Below are positions 42,954 to 54,046 of a DNA stretch of 64,000 bases, piece by piece; positions within the stretch are counted from its first letter, which is position 1, and each line of letters starts with the position of its first letter. The position numbers were made by a program, and so were the translations under genes. The stretch lies in contig NC_135360.1 of NCBI RefSeq assembly GCF_051622035.1, forward strand, positions 11,150,001 to 11,214,000, written 5' to 3'. A model generated the notes under the pieces. The model was not told the origin of the DNA and did no database searches. It was given only the letters and a program-made list of their open reading frames with translations. This stretch comes from Arctopsyche grandis (Eukaryota > Arthropoda > Insecta > Trichoptera > Hydropsychidae).

Positions 42954-43261
42954 AGATTTTCCTGACACTTCGAATACTCCTGCTAATTTGCGCCCTAACG
43001 AATATACTAGTAGTTCTACACCAAGACAATGTAAACCGCTCACTATTCGAATCGCAGAATCAACGAGAAGCCACATCTGAGCTATTGAGTAATTCAAACT
43101 TAGTCAGTTCCAGATGTGCATCGGAAAACTCGTCTAACGGACAGACCGATATAGAAATACGTGTCGCAAGTATGAGTCAACGTTTTTCCAGAGTGATATC
43201 CATCAAACCCGTGAAAACCACGGAGTCCAGTGATACGATTAGAACAACAACGGGTTTCTAA
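42954..43261 (+). CDS. Hypothetical terminal exon, unassigned
   Basis: A strong acceptor (tcctttcag) ends at 42953. From there one frame is open for 102 codons to TAA at 43259-43261. It begins with a hydrophobic stretch IFLTLRILLLICALTNILVV, then a polar Ser/Thr/Asn-rich tail with IEIRVASMSQRFSRVISIKP. The sequence is not repetitive and is richer in G and C than its flanks. AATAAA begins at the last base of the stop codon. No partner exon or homologue recognised; alternatively a decayed coding relic or chance. A second frame is open for 42 codons from the same acceptor. Confidence 0.25.
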
Positions 43262-43269
43262 ATAAATTT

Positions 43270-44170
43270 GCGGTCGCAGTTAGGTCGTTTATCACGAGCT
43301 TGTTAGCATCATTCCGTTCTGACGGTGGGTCACGCGATTATCGCCCCTCGGACGACGTATGTAGGTCTTATCACGACAAGCGGTTAACTCACCTCTGTCC
43401 TGGGGGGTTTATATATGTATATATATATATACAACCTGACCTGGTTGTTGACCGTTTGGCACCACTGGGACGCTTCATTTTCCGCGGGAATAAAGCCGCA
43501 TTTGGCACGCGGAATTTTCGCGCGGTGGAAACTGCGCGAACGGCACGGACCGTTAAAGTTGCGAGTTTTCCAATTTAACTAAAAGCTAATTTATTCCCTA
43601 ATGGCGGTGAATTCTTTTTTTTTAGATTTTCTATACTCCAGAGCTTAATGAGGTCAGGTAGGAAAACTTTACAATTTTCAATACGGCGAATGTTGTAATA
43701 CGATTCGATTTTAATTCCCTTGGAGATATAAACTTACTGTGGATCGATTTTTATCAAACTTTTTATTAAGCTTCAGTCTGTTATTTCAATGACATTCTTG
43801 CCCGAGAAAAATTTGTGATCTGATTTTCAACTACTTCCACTCTTCAGTTCGCTTTGATATCTTACCGACATACGGGGGGGGGGGGGGGTTAGCTACATGA
43901 CATTGAAGTAAGCTAATGTCTCCAATATGAAGCTATAGGAGTTTAACCATTAATTAAACACATTAAAATTTACATCGGAATCTTGTTTCGGATCGAAGCG
44001 ATGACAGCTAGGTATTCAAACACGGCTTTCCACTGCCCTTTTCCAACTCACAGGTTAAAAACTTGATCAGTGGTAAAAAATAATTTTTCCACTCTCATTT
44101 ACTCTCATCTTATATAAACTTAATACCACAAGCTGTGTTATATGAGAATATCTCCATGTCCATGAGAATA
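43270..44170. other. No gene identified
   Basis: 43300-43590 is CpG-rich and otherwise featureless apart from a short (TA) patch. A 15-base G run lies near 43875. No coding call is supportable. Confidence 0.35.
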
Positions 44171-44172
44171 TC

Positions 44173-44312
44173 TCGTTCGTTCATGAACATACTAGTTTTT
44201 TCATACACGAATCAATATGGCCAGTTATATTGAACACAGAAAAAGCTTTTAAAACAAATTGACGAACGGATTAGTCTGTTCATACACAAACTATAAATTA
44301 GGCATGATTTTA
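44173..44312 (-). mobile_element. MITE family A terminal fragment
   Basis: gttcgttcatgaacatacta, then ttcatacacgaatcaatatg and aaattgacgaacgg in the order of the reverse-oriented element. Right half missing. Confidence 0.65.
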
Positions 44313-44540
44313 TTTATTCTACATCTTTTGCTTCCATCTTCCGTTCCTTGCCTTCTATATAAGCGTATCCTGAGTTGATTTTTTTTTTAAACAGTGGAAA
44401 TGAGAATTTTACGACGTTGTAATGTGCTTTCTACATGATTTGCCATTTGAAATATTTTTAACACTTAAAAGTTTTATGCAAAACCTGTTGCGAATCTATT
44501 TGTGTATATATGGATGGTGTACATATATGTTTATATAATT

Positions 44541-44613
44541 GTCTTTGGCCAGGAAGGCGCATTGGGTTTACCTGTTAGGCCTTCTTGGTGTAAATTAAAT
44601 AAAAAAAAAAAAA
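44541..44613 (+). mobile_element. SINE 3' end with A tail
   Basis: ggccaggaaggcgcattggg, tttacctgttaggccttctt and a tail of about 15 A. It is joined directly to a LINE 3' end in the opposite orientation, i.e. tail to tail. Confidence 0.8.
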
Positions 44614-44615
44614 AA

Positions 44616-44790
44616 GCTTTTTATCATTACGAAATTATGTTTACAATATATCTTATATCTGATTAATAGCTACTGATCTACTGATCATTTTCTATTTTAC
44701 AATTTAATTTAATTTGGTTAGTAATCATAATAGAAAAAAGAACTTAAAAACATATAAATATTTTATAAATAAGCATATTTGTATACAATG
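44616..44790 (-). mobile_element. Jockey-type LINE 3' UTR fragment
   Basis: gctttttatcattacgaaat, tagctactgatctactgatc and atttggttagtaatca match the 3' UTR of the element at 51806-52998 almost base for base. No coding part remains. Confidence 0.8.
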
Positions 44791-45896
44791 AATAGAAGGT
44801 TCTTAGTTTTCTTAAAATTCAATGAATTGAAGCATTATGTTACAAGAAAACTTTTGTAGTATTGAATGAAGCAGAAAAGCTTAATGATTATAAAACGAAA
44901 TAATATAATGACATCTCGAAATAATAAATTCATTTTATTGTATCTGTACAACTATCATATCAGTATTTGGTAAGTATTATGACATTTTTAATTGAATTAT
45001 ATATAGAAGTTGAAAAATACCTGAATTATATATAGAAGTTGAAGCTCTTATCCGATTTTCATTGATGTAATCTATGAAAATCGGACAAGAACCTCACTTC
45101 ATTCAAAATTTTCGCTATAGAAACTGTTTAGTTTTGATTTCCATTTTTCTTTATAATTTTTGTATATATTTTACAATATTACGAATATTCAAAAGTAGTC
45201 CGCCGGAAGTGTTATATTCATAGCTTCATTATGACATAGATGGAAATCGATCCATTTTGAGGAATACATATACATCCATACATATATACTAATATATGTA
45301 AGTATTCCGTTGTAACACTAATGATCGATAGTCAATCAAATAATTATAAGAAAATCACATGTCATTTATAAAGTAATAATTTTTTTAAATAAAAAATGAG
45401 AGTTTTCATCGCCTTATTTCATTAGGAAAATTGTCAGGCGACCCTCCCTCACTTTATACTATATCTATTATACGTATGTACAATTTAAGTTATTCATTGG
45501 ATTGAAATTAGACCGCGTTGAAACGAAGTACTGGATCTTACGTAAATTGAATCCGTCTTTGTTGTGTCAGAAATAACCTGACTAATTTAGAACGAAGACC
45601 GAGGACTAGCTGTAAGGAAGTATCCAACCCCCCATAACCGTCTATTTTCGAACCGTACATTTCGAATTTCATTCGACTATTTTTAACTCTTTAGTTACGA
45701 AAAGGGGTCTCAATGTAATTATATATGAGTAAATAAAATTACGTAAATTTTGGAACCCTTTCTTAATAAAATAATTTTGCCATCATGCTATATAGCATCA
45801 TACGTCATATCTAGCTGAAATCAATGAACTTACACTTTGAAAATTTATTTCCTGAGATTAGACATACGTCACAATCAGTTAGATTATCCTTTAACT

Positions 45897-46608
45897 CAGG
45901 GGCGGCTTGTGGCCTTAAATGTTGTTTTTTTTGTAATTTTTTTTTTGTTTTCTCCCTCTCTTGTTTTACTATGTAGGCTATTGTGGAGCATTAGGTTCTT
46001 CCTGTAATGCCACAATAGTCCAAAAATTTTAAATAAATATCAATATCATATTAAAAAAAAAAACGAATGGAACATGAGGAGGCTAAAGCTGCTCCCCCCT
46101 ATATATTTTTATTTCCAAAAAATGAACTATGATTATTTTTAGTAAAATTTTATGCAAGGAAAATCACTTTTTTAACCAATTCAGTATGTGGCTTCGTTCA
46201 GTAACTACATATGTGTTTTAAAAAACCAAAAATTTGTTTATAGTTGGTCCGCTGTATTTCCGTATACAGAAGGTCACTTATATGTACATAGTTGGCTGCG
46301 TAAAGATCTATCTGGGACAGAATACGCCAGCTATATTTTGCAAGGTATGCTTATAACAATATGTGAACTCTTTCATTTAATTCATTAATTTTTTTTTATT
46401 ATATTCCATCCGCTGTTGGAAGACACTTAGGAAAAACGTACATGCTGTCCCTTACACCGGCTCTCGATTAATAGTATTTCATACAGACAATAGAACATTG
46501 TACGTTTACTTATCTATTTTGCTTTGCGGAAGGGTCGTTTTATTTTCGTCTTAATCTTTGGAACTAGTGAACTAGTGAATGTATGTAATTGTTCACCAGC
46601 CGCCACTG
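45897..46608. mobile_element. Possible hAT-type element with inserted retroposon tail
   Basis: Left end caggggcggcttgtgg; right end (minus strand) cagtggcggctggtg. This terminus class matches the pair at 49.5-49.8 kb. No matching 8-bp duplication was found. Inside, 45972-46063 holds a LINE-type 3' stem-loop ctattgtgg / ccacaatag and the tail taaataaat..aaaaaaaaaaa. Confidence 0.5.
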
Positions 46609-46619
46609 TTTATGTACAG

Positions 46620-47480
46620 TGGTAAATAATAAGCAGTTAGAAAGGTGCCAGATTTATACGGAAAAGCTCAATTTGAACCATTTTGCGTGCAAGAATTGAT
46701 TAGGCAAAAGTAATTAGACGAAGCAAGTAGCCAAAACATTTCAAATCTATTCCAACCATTCGATAAACACTTTGAACGGATCAAGGTGGTCGTGATGCAA
46801 TCACACAATGCACATTAGAGCTATACCAAAATTTCAGACCGCCTGCAAACGTAAGCGTTAAATAATAAACACAAAACCGAGATTCCGTTGGCTGCAGACC
46901 AAAAACTTAACGTACAGCACGTTAAGTCGTTCACAAACACAACATACGTACAATATAGTCGAATATGTATGTATGTATCAGTCGGAACGATTAGACCGAC
47001 CGCCATCAGAATTGTCAAAAAGCACAAAAGAACCAAACTCCGTCCGGTGAAAAGTCGACAGTTTTCCAGTAAGTGTCGACTTACGACACTACACCATCGA
47101 TCAGATATGTTCGTATAGTCATTCGTGTGATGGTTGACAGTGTTATTTTGGGGAGAGCGCGTTGTCTGGCGACGCTTATAACCCGGGGCAAAAGCGACAC
47201 GACCCACATTGGCATAGCGATTTTATCGAAATTGTGACATGTCAGGGCGATAAATGTCGAAAGAAAGCTACAGGACAGTAATAAAAAATTATAAAATTCC
47301 GAAAACAAAATGCTAAAAGTTTTTTTTATACCAGTACAGCTCAAACCGGCAGCCGCACGTAAACAGCAGTACGAAAAATATTCTTTAGTAAATGTATATG
47401 GACACATTCATATGTTCCGTAATGTGTACGTGACGTAACCGAAACGGCAGCAACCAACACCATCTATTCATATTATACAG
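46620..47480. other. No gene called
   Basis: 46870-47210 is less AT-rich and has overlapping open frames on both strands (76 codons plus, 128 codons minus). None matches a known protein convincingly; see the rejected notes. Confidence 0.35.
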
Positions 47481-47487
47481 CAGTATA

Positions 47488-48096
47488 CAGGACCGTTTCG
47501 AGGGGCGGGCGGTACGGGCAGTCGCTCGGGGTGCTATATACCCATCCTCATTTAGTTTTATACAAAATGAAACAATTAATTGAAAAAAAATGTTGAAAGC
47601 ACGAGCGATTTTTAAAATACAGCAATGTTACATTTTTTCTGATATCGACCCTGACCCTTTTCATAGTGGTGTCACCCTAGTGTCTTTGGATAAACCGGAA
47701 TTGGATTTGTTAAAAATTGAATTTAAACTCATATTTTTAGATGATTTTTATTTATATATTATATTAGCTATCAAGCTAATTTAAAAAATACATCTTAATT
47801 ACTTAACTCTAAAATTTAAAATTAACTTATATGTACTGTCCCTCACAGAGGTGTCTCTTCGCACCTCTGTGAGGGACCTTTTGACGTAATATGGACTAGT
47901 TAAATTAAATTTGACAAACTATCTGAATAAGACTTAAATGGCCTAGAATAATAATTGATGTTAAAATTAATTGAATTATTTTATAATTGGTTTTTTTATT
48001 AAATTTATATTGAATTTTAGTAAATTATGTATATTGTGTAGCATGTGGTAATATAAATGAGGGAATGGGGCGTTAAAAATCCTGGGGCCGGTCCTG
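47488..48096. mobile_element. hAT-type non-autonomous element with internal 16-bp hairpin
   Basis: Left end caggaccgtttcgagg; right end (minus strand) caggaccggccccagg. Flanks gcagtata (47480-47487) and gcagtaca (48097-48104) match at 7 of 8 bases, as expected for hAT. Inside, 47838-47853 and 47862-47877 form a perfect 16-bp hairpin (gtccctcacagaggtg) with an 8-nt loop. No transposase. Confidence 0.75.
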
Positions 48097-48109
48097 GCAG
48101 TACACATCA

Positions 48110-49350
48110 CCGAAACGAATCAAGCAGAACCGGTTTTCTTTAGCCACTGTGAAAATATTCACGCATGACGTGACGTCATAGTCGCGAGTGCATAGAAGTC
48201 ATAGTCGCGACGATACGACGATACGACGTAGGCGATATTGGGCCATATCGTCGCGCTCTATAACGTTATGTAAGCCAATTTTGCCGTGCACTCGTTCAAA
48301 ATAAATGTCGGAAACGGGCGGTGCTGTATAGTGTATAGTGCTGTGTCGAGATGTTGATGACGTGCAGTGCTGGATAATATGAACGAATCTTAGGACTACT
48401 AGACGTACCAAACACCTGGCTGATATTACATATACATATGTAATATATTACGTACGCGACGGACGTCACTGCTCGGATGAAAATATCCCGAAATGAATTA
48501 ATCACACGAATTCACAATGTATAAAGGTTAAAATGAAACGAGAATAGATTTGTAGTACGGCAAAATTTGGGGTACCGTTGTAGCTCAATTGTAAGTGCGT
48601 TCGACTGTTGATTGAAGACTAAATTTAAAAAATATTGTATATACGATGTAGTATTTACATATGTATGTATGTATTCATACGTATAGCATATATTGTTGCT
48701 GGCAAGATGTAGCTACTGCTAAATCCAGATCAGACGTTTCCTGTCTATATTATATGGTGGTTGAGATGGTTCAATACAAAGTTGGCATCACCAATCATCA
48801 TCACTGTCCCTTAAATCAATGTATACCCCCTCCAGAAGGTAATGGAAAGTCAATAAAGATTCATTACAGAATATAATAAAAATTTAATGTTATCGATTGA
48901 AATGTATATAATTTATATATGTACATATGTACATATAAAAACGGAAGGGCTGTATTTTATTGGAGATTAAAAAAAAAAATTAAAATTATCACAAGTTTAT
49001 GAGAATGCAAAAGTTTGTTCCATGAATACACATATTTTCATACACATGCTCATTTGAACGAGGACAGCTGGGCAAGTTACGGTAGTTCATATACATACAT
49101 ATAAGAATGCAGCCGCCGTAACCACTGACGAAGACATACATACATACGAGTACATATGTTCATTTTTCCACGATTTCAAACGGCCGGACGAGTGTGTGGG
49201 GATGGAATGAGAGAGCAGTGCGGGGGGGGGGGGTAGAGTGAGGGGGTAAAGCTAATTGACCGCAAGGACTGTGCTTGCTGTAGCCGTTAGCAAAAATAGC
49301 CTCGGGTGTGGTTCATGTATCAATTCCTTTCTGAAAATATTTGTAAAATA
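48110..49350. other. No gene identified
   Basis: 48568-48600 (ttgtagctcaattgtaagtg) resembles a tRNA or SINE A-box region without a B box. 49200-49240 is a G-rich patch. Otherwise AT-rich DNA. Confidence 0.35.
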
Positions 49351-49521
49351 TCAACGGGCACAACACTAGAGCTATCATATTTTTAAAAATGTATAGATAA
49401 GTTTAGTAAAAAAAAATATTCATATGTAGTTCAATAAGGTGCAAATTATGATTGTAATAAAGATCCATACAAGTTTACGTACGAAGTTTTTCATTTGTGT
49501 TCAAATTTACGTATATACATA

Positions 49522-49599
49522 CAGTGGCGGCTCGTGCATAGAAGCTGCACCTCCAGAAAAAATCACATTTGTATACATTTACAACTTATGCCGCCCCTG
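49522..49599. mobile_element. Short hAT-type MITE (78 bp)
   Basis: Ends cagtggcggc and gccgcccctg are inverted copies. The interior aatcacatttgtatacattt and acaactt is shared, inverted, with the neighbouring element at 49611-49800. Apparently an internally deleted member. Confidence 0.65.
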
Positions 49600-49610
49600 A
49601 TACTACGGAT

Positions 49611-49800
49611 CAGGGGTGGATCGTCCATAGGAACTGCGGAAATTAGTATGCTAAATATGTAATAATTTTTATAGTAATTATATTCACAAGTTGTAAATGT
49701 ATACAAATGTGATTTTTTTGTAATTTTTTTGTAATTTTTTCTGGGGTTAGAGTGTCGCAGTGCCTGCAGTGCTGCAGTTCCAATGCAAGGGCCGCCACTA
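49611..49800. mobile_element. hAT-type MITE with perfect 8-bp duplication
   Basis: Starts caggggtggatcgtcc and ends gggccgccacta. CTACGGAT lies immediately on both sides (49603-49610, 49801-49808), an 8-bp target duplication typical of hAT. 190 bp, non-coding. Confidence 0.8.
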
Positions 49801-50325
49801 CTACGGATATATCCGAAGTAGCTAATTTTCAATCAATAATTTCAAATTCTCAACTAAAGCAGCTTAATTTTCCAGATTTTGGAACAAAATTCTTCCAAAA
49901 AATAATAGTTTGGGATACATTTTATAATTTCTCTAATCATTTATGTATTTATTGTGCATAATTTAATTTTTTTTTTCTAAAAGCTATTTGAACTTAACTT
50001 TTCTAAGGTATCTACATAGTATTTGTTCAACACTCTTCCTTGTAATGTTTACTAACCATATAAACACAACATAGTTTTGGAAACGCTGACTCAATACTAT
50101 ACAATTAAGTTATCACTATATTAAATTCGAATCTGATCATTCGAAACGGCAATCAAATCAAAAATCAAATCGACCGAAACATCGCCGATTTGTTCGCGTG
50201 TGAAATATTTAATTGCAAATTCGATAGGTTAGTAAGCAGCGAAAAATCTATCTATAGATTTGCAGTCATGCGATAAGCAATCGAATGCAATACGAATTTT
50301 AATAACATGAAACTTGTATATATGT

Positions 50326-51185
50326 CACAGTGAAATTAAAACAGCTGTGAAGTTATAATTTAACTGACGTTTGAGTGAAATCATAACCAGTTAAATTTTC
50401 ACTGGGTATAGTTTAGTAAAATAATATCCAATTACATTTTCACTGGCCCCTATAGTGCGTCGCCAAAACGAATCGCGCCACCCCACGCCACAACCCCGCT
50501 CCTGTCCATTCCCACTCTCCTCATGGTCCACTATCTGTTTCGATTTGGCTTTTTTTGATGCCGCATGTGTAGGACTGGATGTGGAAACAAACACATCATA
50601 ATATCTTAGCAGCCAAAACTTATTTATTTAAGGTTAGGTTAAGTTAGGGTTGGTTTTATTTATTTAAGATTAAGTTGTTAGGATTGGTAGTACGTTGTAA
50701 TTCGAATTCCTACGTTGTAATTCAAATTTGTACGTTGTAACACGAATTACGAATTTACTGACATTGAGAAGTGAATTTGTAATTCTATTGTCATGTCCAT
50801 ACTGAATGCTTGGGTCAGTGAAATTATAATTTCATTGACAATAACAGTTTCACTGTCACATATACAAAACCGGAAGTCAAAGGAGAAAAACTCTGGATTT
50901 ACCTTATGACTTTTCATTCGTCCTGAAATGAGAGTAATTTGCAACCCCAATTTGTTATACATGTCACAGTGAAGTTATATTTTCACTGACGTTTTAGTGA
51001 AATCATAACCAGTTACATTTTCAGGGTTGGTTTTATTTATTTAATATTAGATTGTTAGGGTTGGTATTATTTAAGGGTTAGGATAGTTTAGGTTAAGAAA
51101 GGGTTGGCCCTATTAATTTAAGATTTGGTTGTTCACTAGTGAAAATATATTTTCACTTGAAATATGCTTTCACTGTAACATTCAC
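50326..51185. repeat. Element E: cluster of direct and inverted TTCACTG repeats
   Basis: The block gtcacagtgaa, ttata, actgacgttt, agtgaaatcataaccagtta occurs at 50326-50400 and again at 50965-51025. Other copies of tttcactg and cagtgaaa are scattered between. Outer ends tgtcacagtgaaa and tttcactgtaaca are inverted, suggesting one composite TIR element of about 860 bp. Confidence 0.5.
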
Positions 51186-51805
51186 ACAAAACCCGCAAAA
51201 AAAGCCAATTAAATTTTATTATCACAGATTAATTATTTATTTTTATATTATTTTGTTCCATTTGCGACATTAACATAAATGTATGCCGGTTGATATATGT
51301 ATATATTATGCATATACATTTTTTGACCTAGTAGTAATCAAAGTGGAAAAGTGAACGCGCCTTCGTCAAATTTATTATATATTTCCAATGGCGCCCCACG
51401 GCACAATAAAACAGCGCAAGGTGTAATGAAAAGTCCTATAAATAAAAAAATGTACGGTTTTGGCAAATTGAAAAACGGCGAAAATATACGAAATAGGCAA
51501 CATATTGCTCCATATACTGCGCGAACTCGATATTTACGAGTGTTTGGGTTTAACGATTTCAAAGTATGAATTTTATATAGGAAGAAATATATGTTCGATA
51601 CCGATTTACGATACTTCAGTGTGTCAAAGCAATAATAGTGCGTATACACTTTAAACAGGTCGAATTTTCGTATATATTATTTCCCGCAAGATTTTCCCAA
51701 ATTCATAGATCGTTTGCTACAAAATCAAAACACAGCCGGCGAATTAGCATTTGAAGATGATCTAAGAGGATTTTCGAATACACACAATCATACATACACG
51801 TGTAT

Positions 51806-52998
51806 TTTGATTTGATTTTTAAATGCTTTTTATTATTACGAAATTATGTTCACAATACATCTTATATCTATTTTAATAGCTACTGATCTACTGATCATTT
51901 TCTATTTTACAATTTTAATTTAATTTGGTTAGTAATCACAGTATTATATTATTCTAATGTTAATCTAAAGCATAATAGGAAAAAGAGCTCAAAAACCTAT
52001 TTACAATCCTTATAAATGTTCATAATACATCTAATACATAATATTAATTAAAGACTATCTAAAGTCGATGACCTAAAGCAGATTGTGTTTAGGTAATCTG
52101 TGTTTATACCTGAAGGGTATAGACATTTTATTGTAATCACCGAGACTCTTCACAAGTGTGTTAGTATGGTTATTAGTGATTCTTTCATAGAATCTACTGG
52201 TTAGTTTGTTAGTAATGTCTGTAACAAACGGAATATTATATATAGCATGCAGTTTTTTCAGGTTAGTATATATGGGTGTATTATAAATTATTTTAAGGGA
52301 TTTATTTTGTATTACTTGGAGCTTGGAAAGGTTAGTATTCGAGGCGTTATTCCATACAGGTGAAGCATAGGTTAATAATGGTAATAAGAGCGCGCGATAT
52401 AATTTTATTTTATTTAGCGTTGATAAAGAACTATGGCGATTAAATATTGGATATATTGAGGATATACCCCGCATCGCCTTGCATTTCGCTGCCTCAATGT
52501 GAGGTGCCCATCTCATTCTTTTATCAAACGTTACTCCTAAATATTTTATTACTGACTGCCATTTCAGACTTTCTCCAGAGGGGATTTTCAGATCTGAACT
52601 TGGCTTATGTTTTCTAACACTAAAGAATATGGCGTCTGTTTTGGTTTGATTAATTTGAATTTTCCACTTAGTGAAGTGTTCAGTCATTGTTTTAATTGCA
52701 AATTCAAGATTTTTAAGAATAGTGTCTGGTTTTTTGCTACTTGTGAAGCAAGCTGTATCATCTGCATATAGGGCTATGTGACAGTTTTTTGGAATAGGTA
52801 TGTCATTTATATATATGGAGAACAAGAGTGGGCCAAGCAAGCTCCCCTGCGGAACGCCAGCTGCGATTATTTTTGGAGACGATAATTCATTATTTACGCT
52901 AACCACTAGCTTTCTACGAGTTAAGTACGATTTGATGATGAGAATTAGGTAGTTTGGTATTTTGTTAATAAGGAGCTTATGAATGAGTCCATCGTGCC
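51806..52998 (-). mobile_element. 5'-truncated Jockey-type LINE with 14-bp target duplication
   Basis: The segment 51792-51805 (acatacacgtgtat) is repeated exactly at 52999-53012. Between them, on the minus strand, lie a truncated reverse-transcriptase ORF, a 3' UTR of about 270 bp and a short tail rich in (AAATC) units. The 3' UTR has relatives at 44.6 kb. Confidence 0.88.
52073..52993 (-). pseudogene. Non-LTR reverse transcriptase, C-terminal part (Jockey-like)
   Basis: From WHDGLIHKLL onward the frame is open for about 306 residues to the stop. RT motifs: AAGVPQGSLLGPLLFSIYIND (fingers/palm), the catalytic ALYADDTA, then WKIQINQTKTD and IKYLGVTFDKRMRW, followed by the thumb region YASPVWNNAS. 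The endonuclease and first RT motifs are missing because of 5' truncation, so it cannot act alone. No frameshift within the retained part, which together with the intact duplication points to a fairly recent insertion. Codons before 52993 come from flanking DNA. Confidence 0.9.
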
Positions 52999-53012
52999 AC
53001 ATACACGTGTAT

Positions 53013-54045
53013 GCATAATACATATAATATGTAGCTTGACATTGACCCAGACTACGCCTATGAATCGGTTACTGCGCATTTCGGTGAAAGTGAATAAAAG
53101 AGTCGTAACTACTGGTTATTTACTATGATACTTTTATACACCGAAACGCACTTAAGACTACAGTTATTTGTCATAAAGACAAAGAAAATTAAGATTTAGA
53201 TTTTGGAAAAGGCAAGTTTAATCAAAACGACTCTTAATTTGATGTATCTTCTGTAGAAAGTTTAGTCGATCTTCTGCTACTTCAATATGATGCAAATTGT
53301 TAGTTTTAATTTGATATCTACAATGTAAAGAATATGAACAATATGTAGTAGTTTCTGTATCTATCGGGAAGGAATAGAAAGTATAAAGAAGAACAATATT
53401 TTGATTTGATTTTGTCAAATTTGTATGTAACCATATGTGACACGCCTCATTTGAATTCTTGCCAAGAACTATTTAGATTTTTTTCCAGATAGACCTTTCA
53501 GTAAGTGGATGAAGTTATACTCAAAAAATTATATTTTGAAATATTTGAAGCCATTCTCCTGGAAAATAAATTCGAAAAGATGGCCCGGGAAAGCAACAAA
53601 CCATAATATAATGGAAAGAACACAATCAAAAGTGCGGCACGGTAAGCGTACGTTGACTCCAGTGGTGAGAGGTGCATCTTCATGTCATTATTAATTCGTA
53701 CAAATTTATTATTTCAAAAAGTATTGATCATAAATAAGTCATAGTAACAAGTTTATTCAATAGATTGAATAAAATATTTACTGTTTCGCAATTGTTAATT
53801 CGCATTCATAATTTCAAGATTTTTACAGTTTGACTGATGACTATTTAATATCAGGACAGTTGACCTTTCTGTTTAAATTGAGTGAAGCAGCAGCAATATA
53901 AAAACGCACAGCAATTAACTTTCTAGTTTCACTCGATAAATTGGGAAAATAAATGATGGAGCTGCTATAACAGCTTCCACAGTGAAAGATTAAATGGTAG
54001 GGGTTGTCTTTTTAACTCATATTTTGTGTATAATAATTTATTTTA
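53013..54045. other. No gene identified
   Basis: AT-rich, no element recognised. A 61-codon plus frame at 53509-53694 is not supported by any motif. Confidence 0.35.
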
Positions 54046-54046
54046 T

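Noticed and set aside
46950..47060. Apparent small exon between an AG and a GTAAGT, encoding TIRPTAIRIVKKHKRTK, faintly like the start of ribosomal protein L32
   Set aside because: Similarity is confined to TIRP..IVKK, the rest of L32 does not follow, and an overlapping 128-codon minus frame is just as open. Likely coincidence.
48568..48625. Possible tRNA gene (gtagctcaattgtaagtgcg)
   Set aside because: A-box-like 5' part only; no B box or acceptor-stem pairing, so at most a SINE or tRNA fragment.
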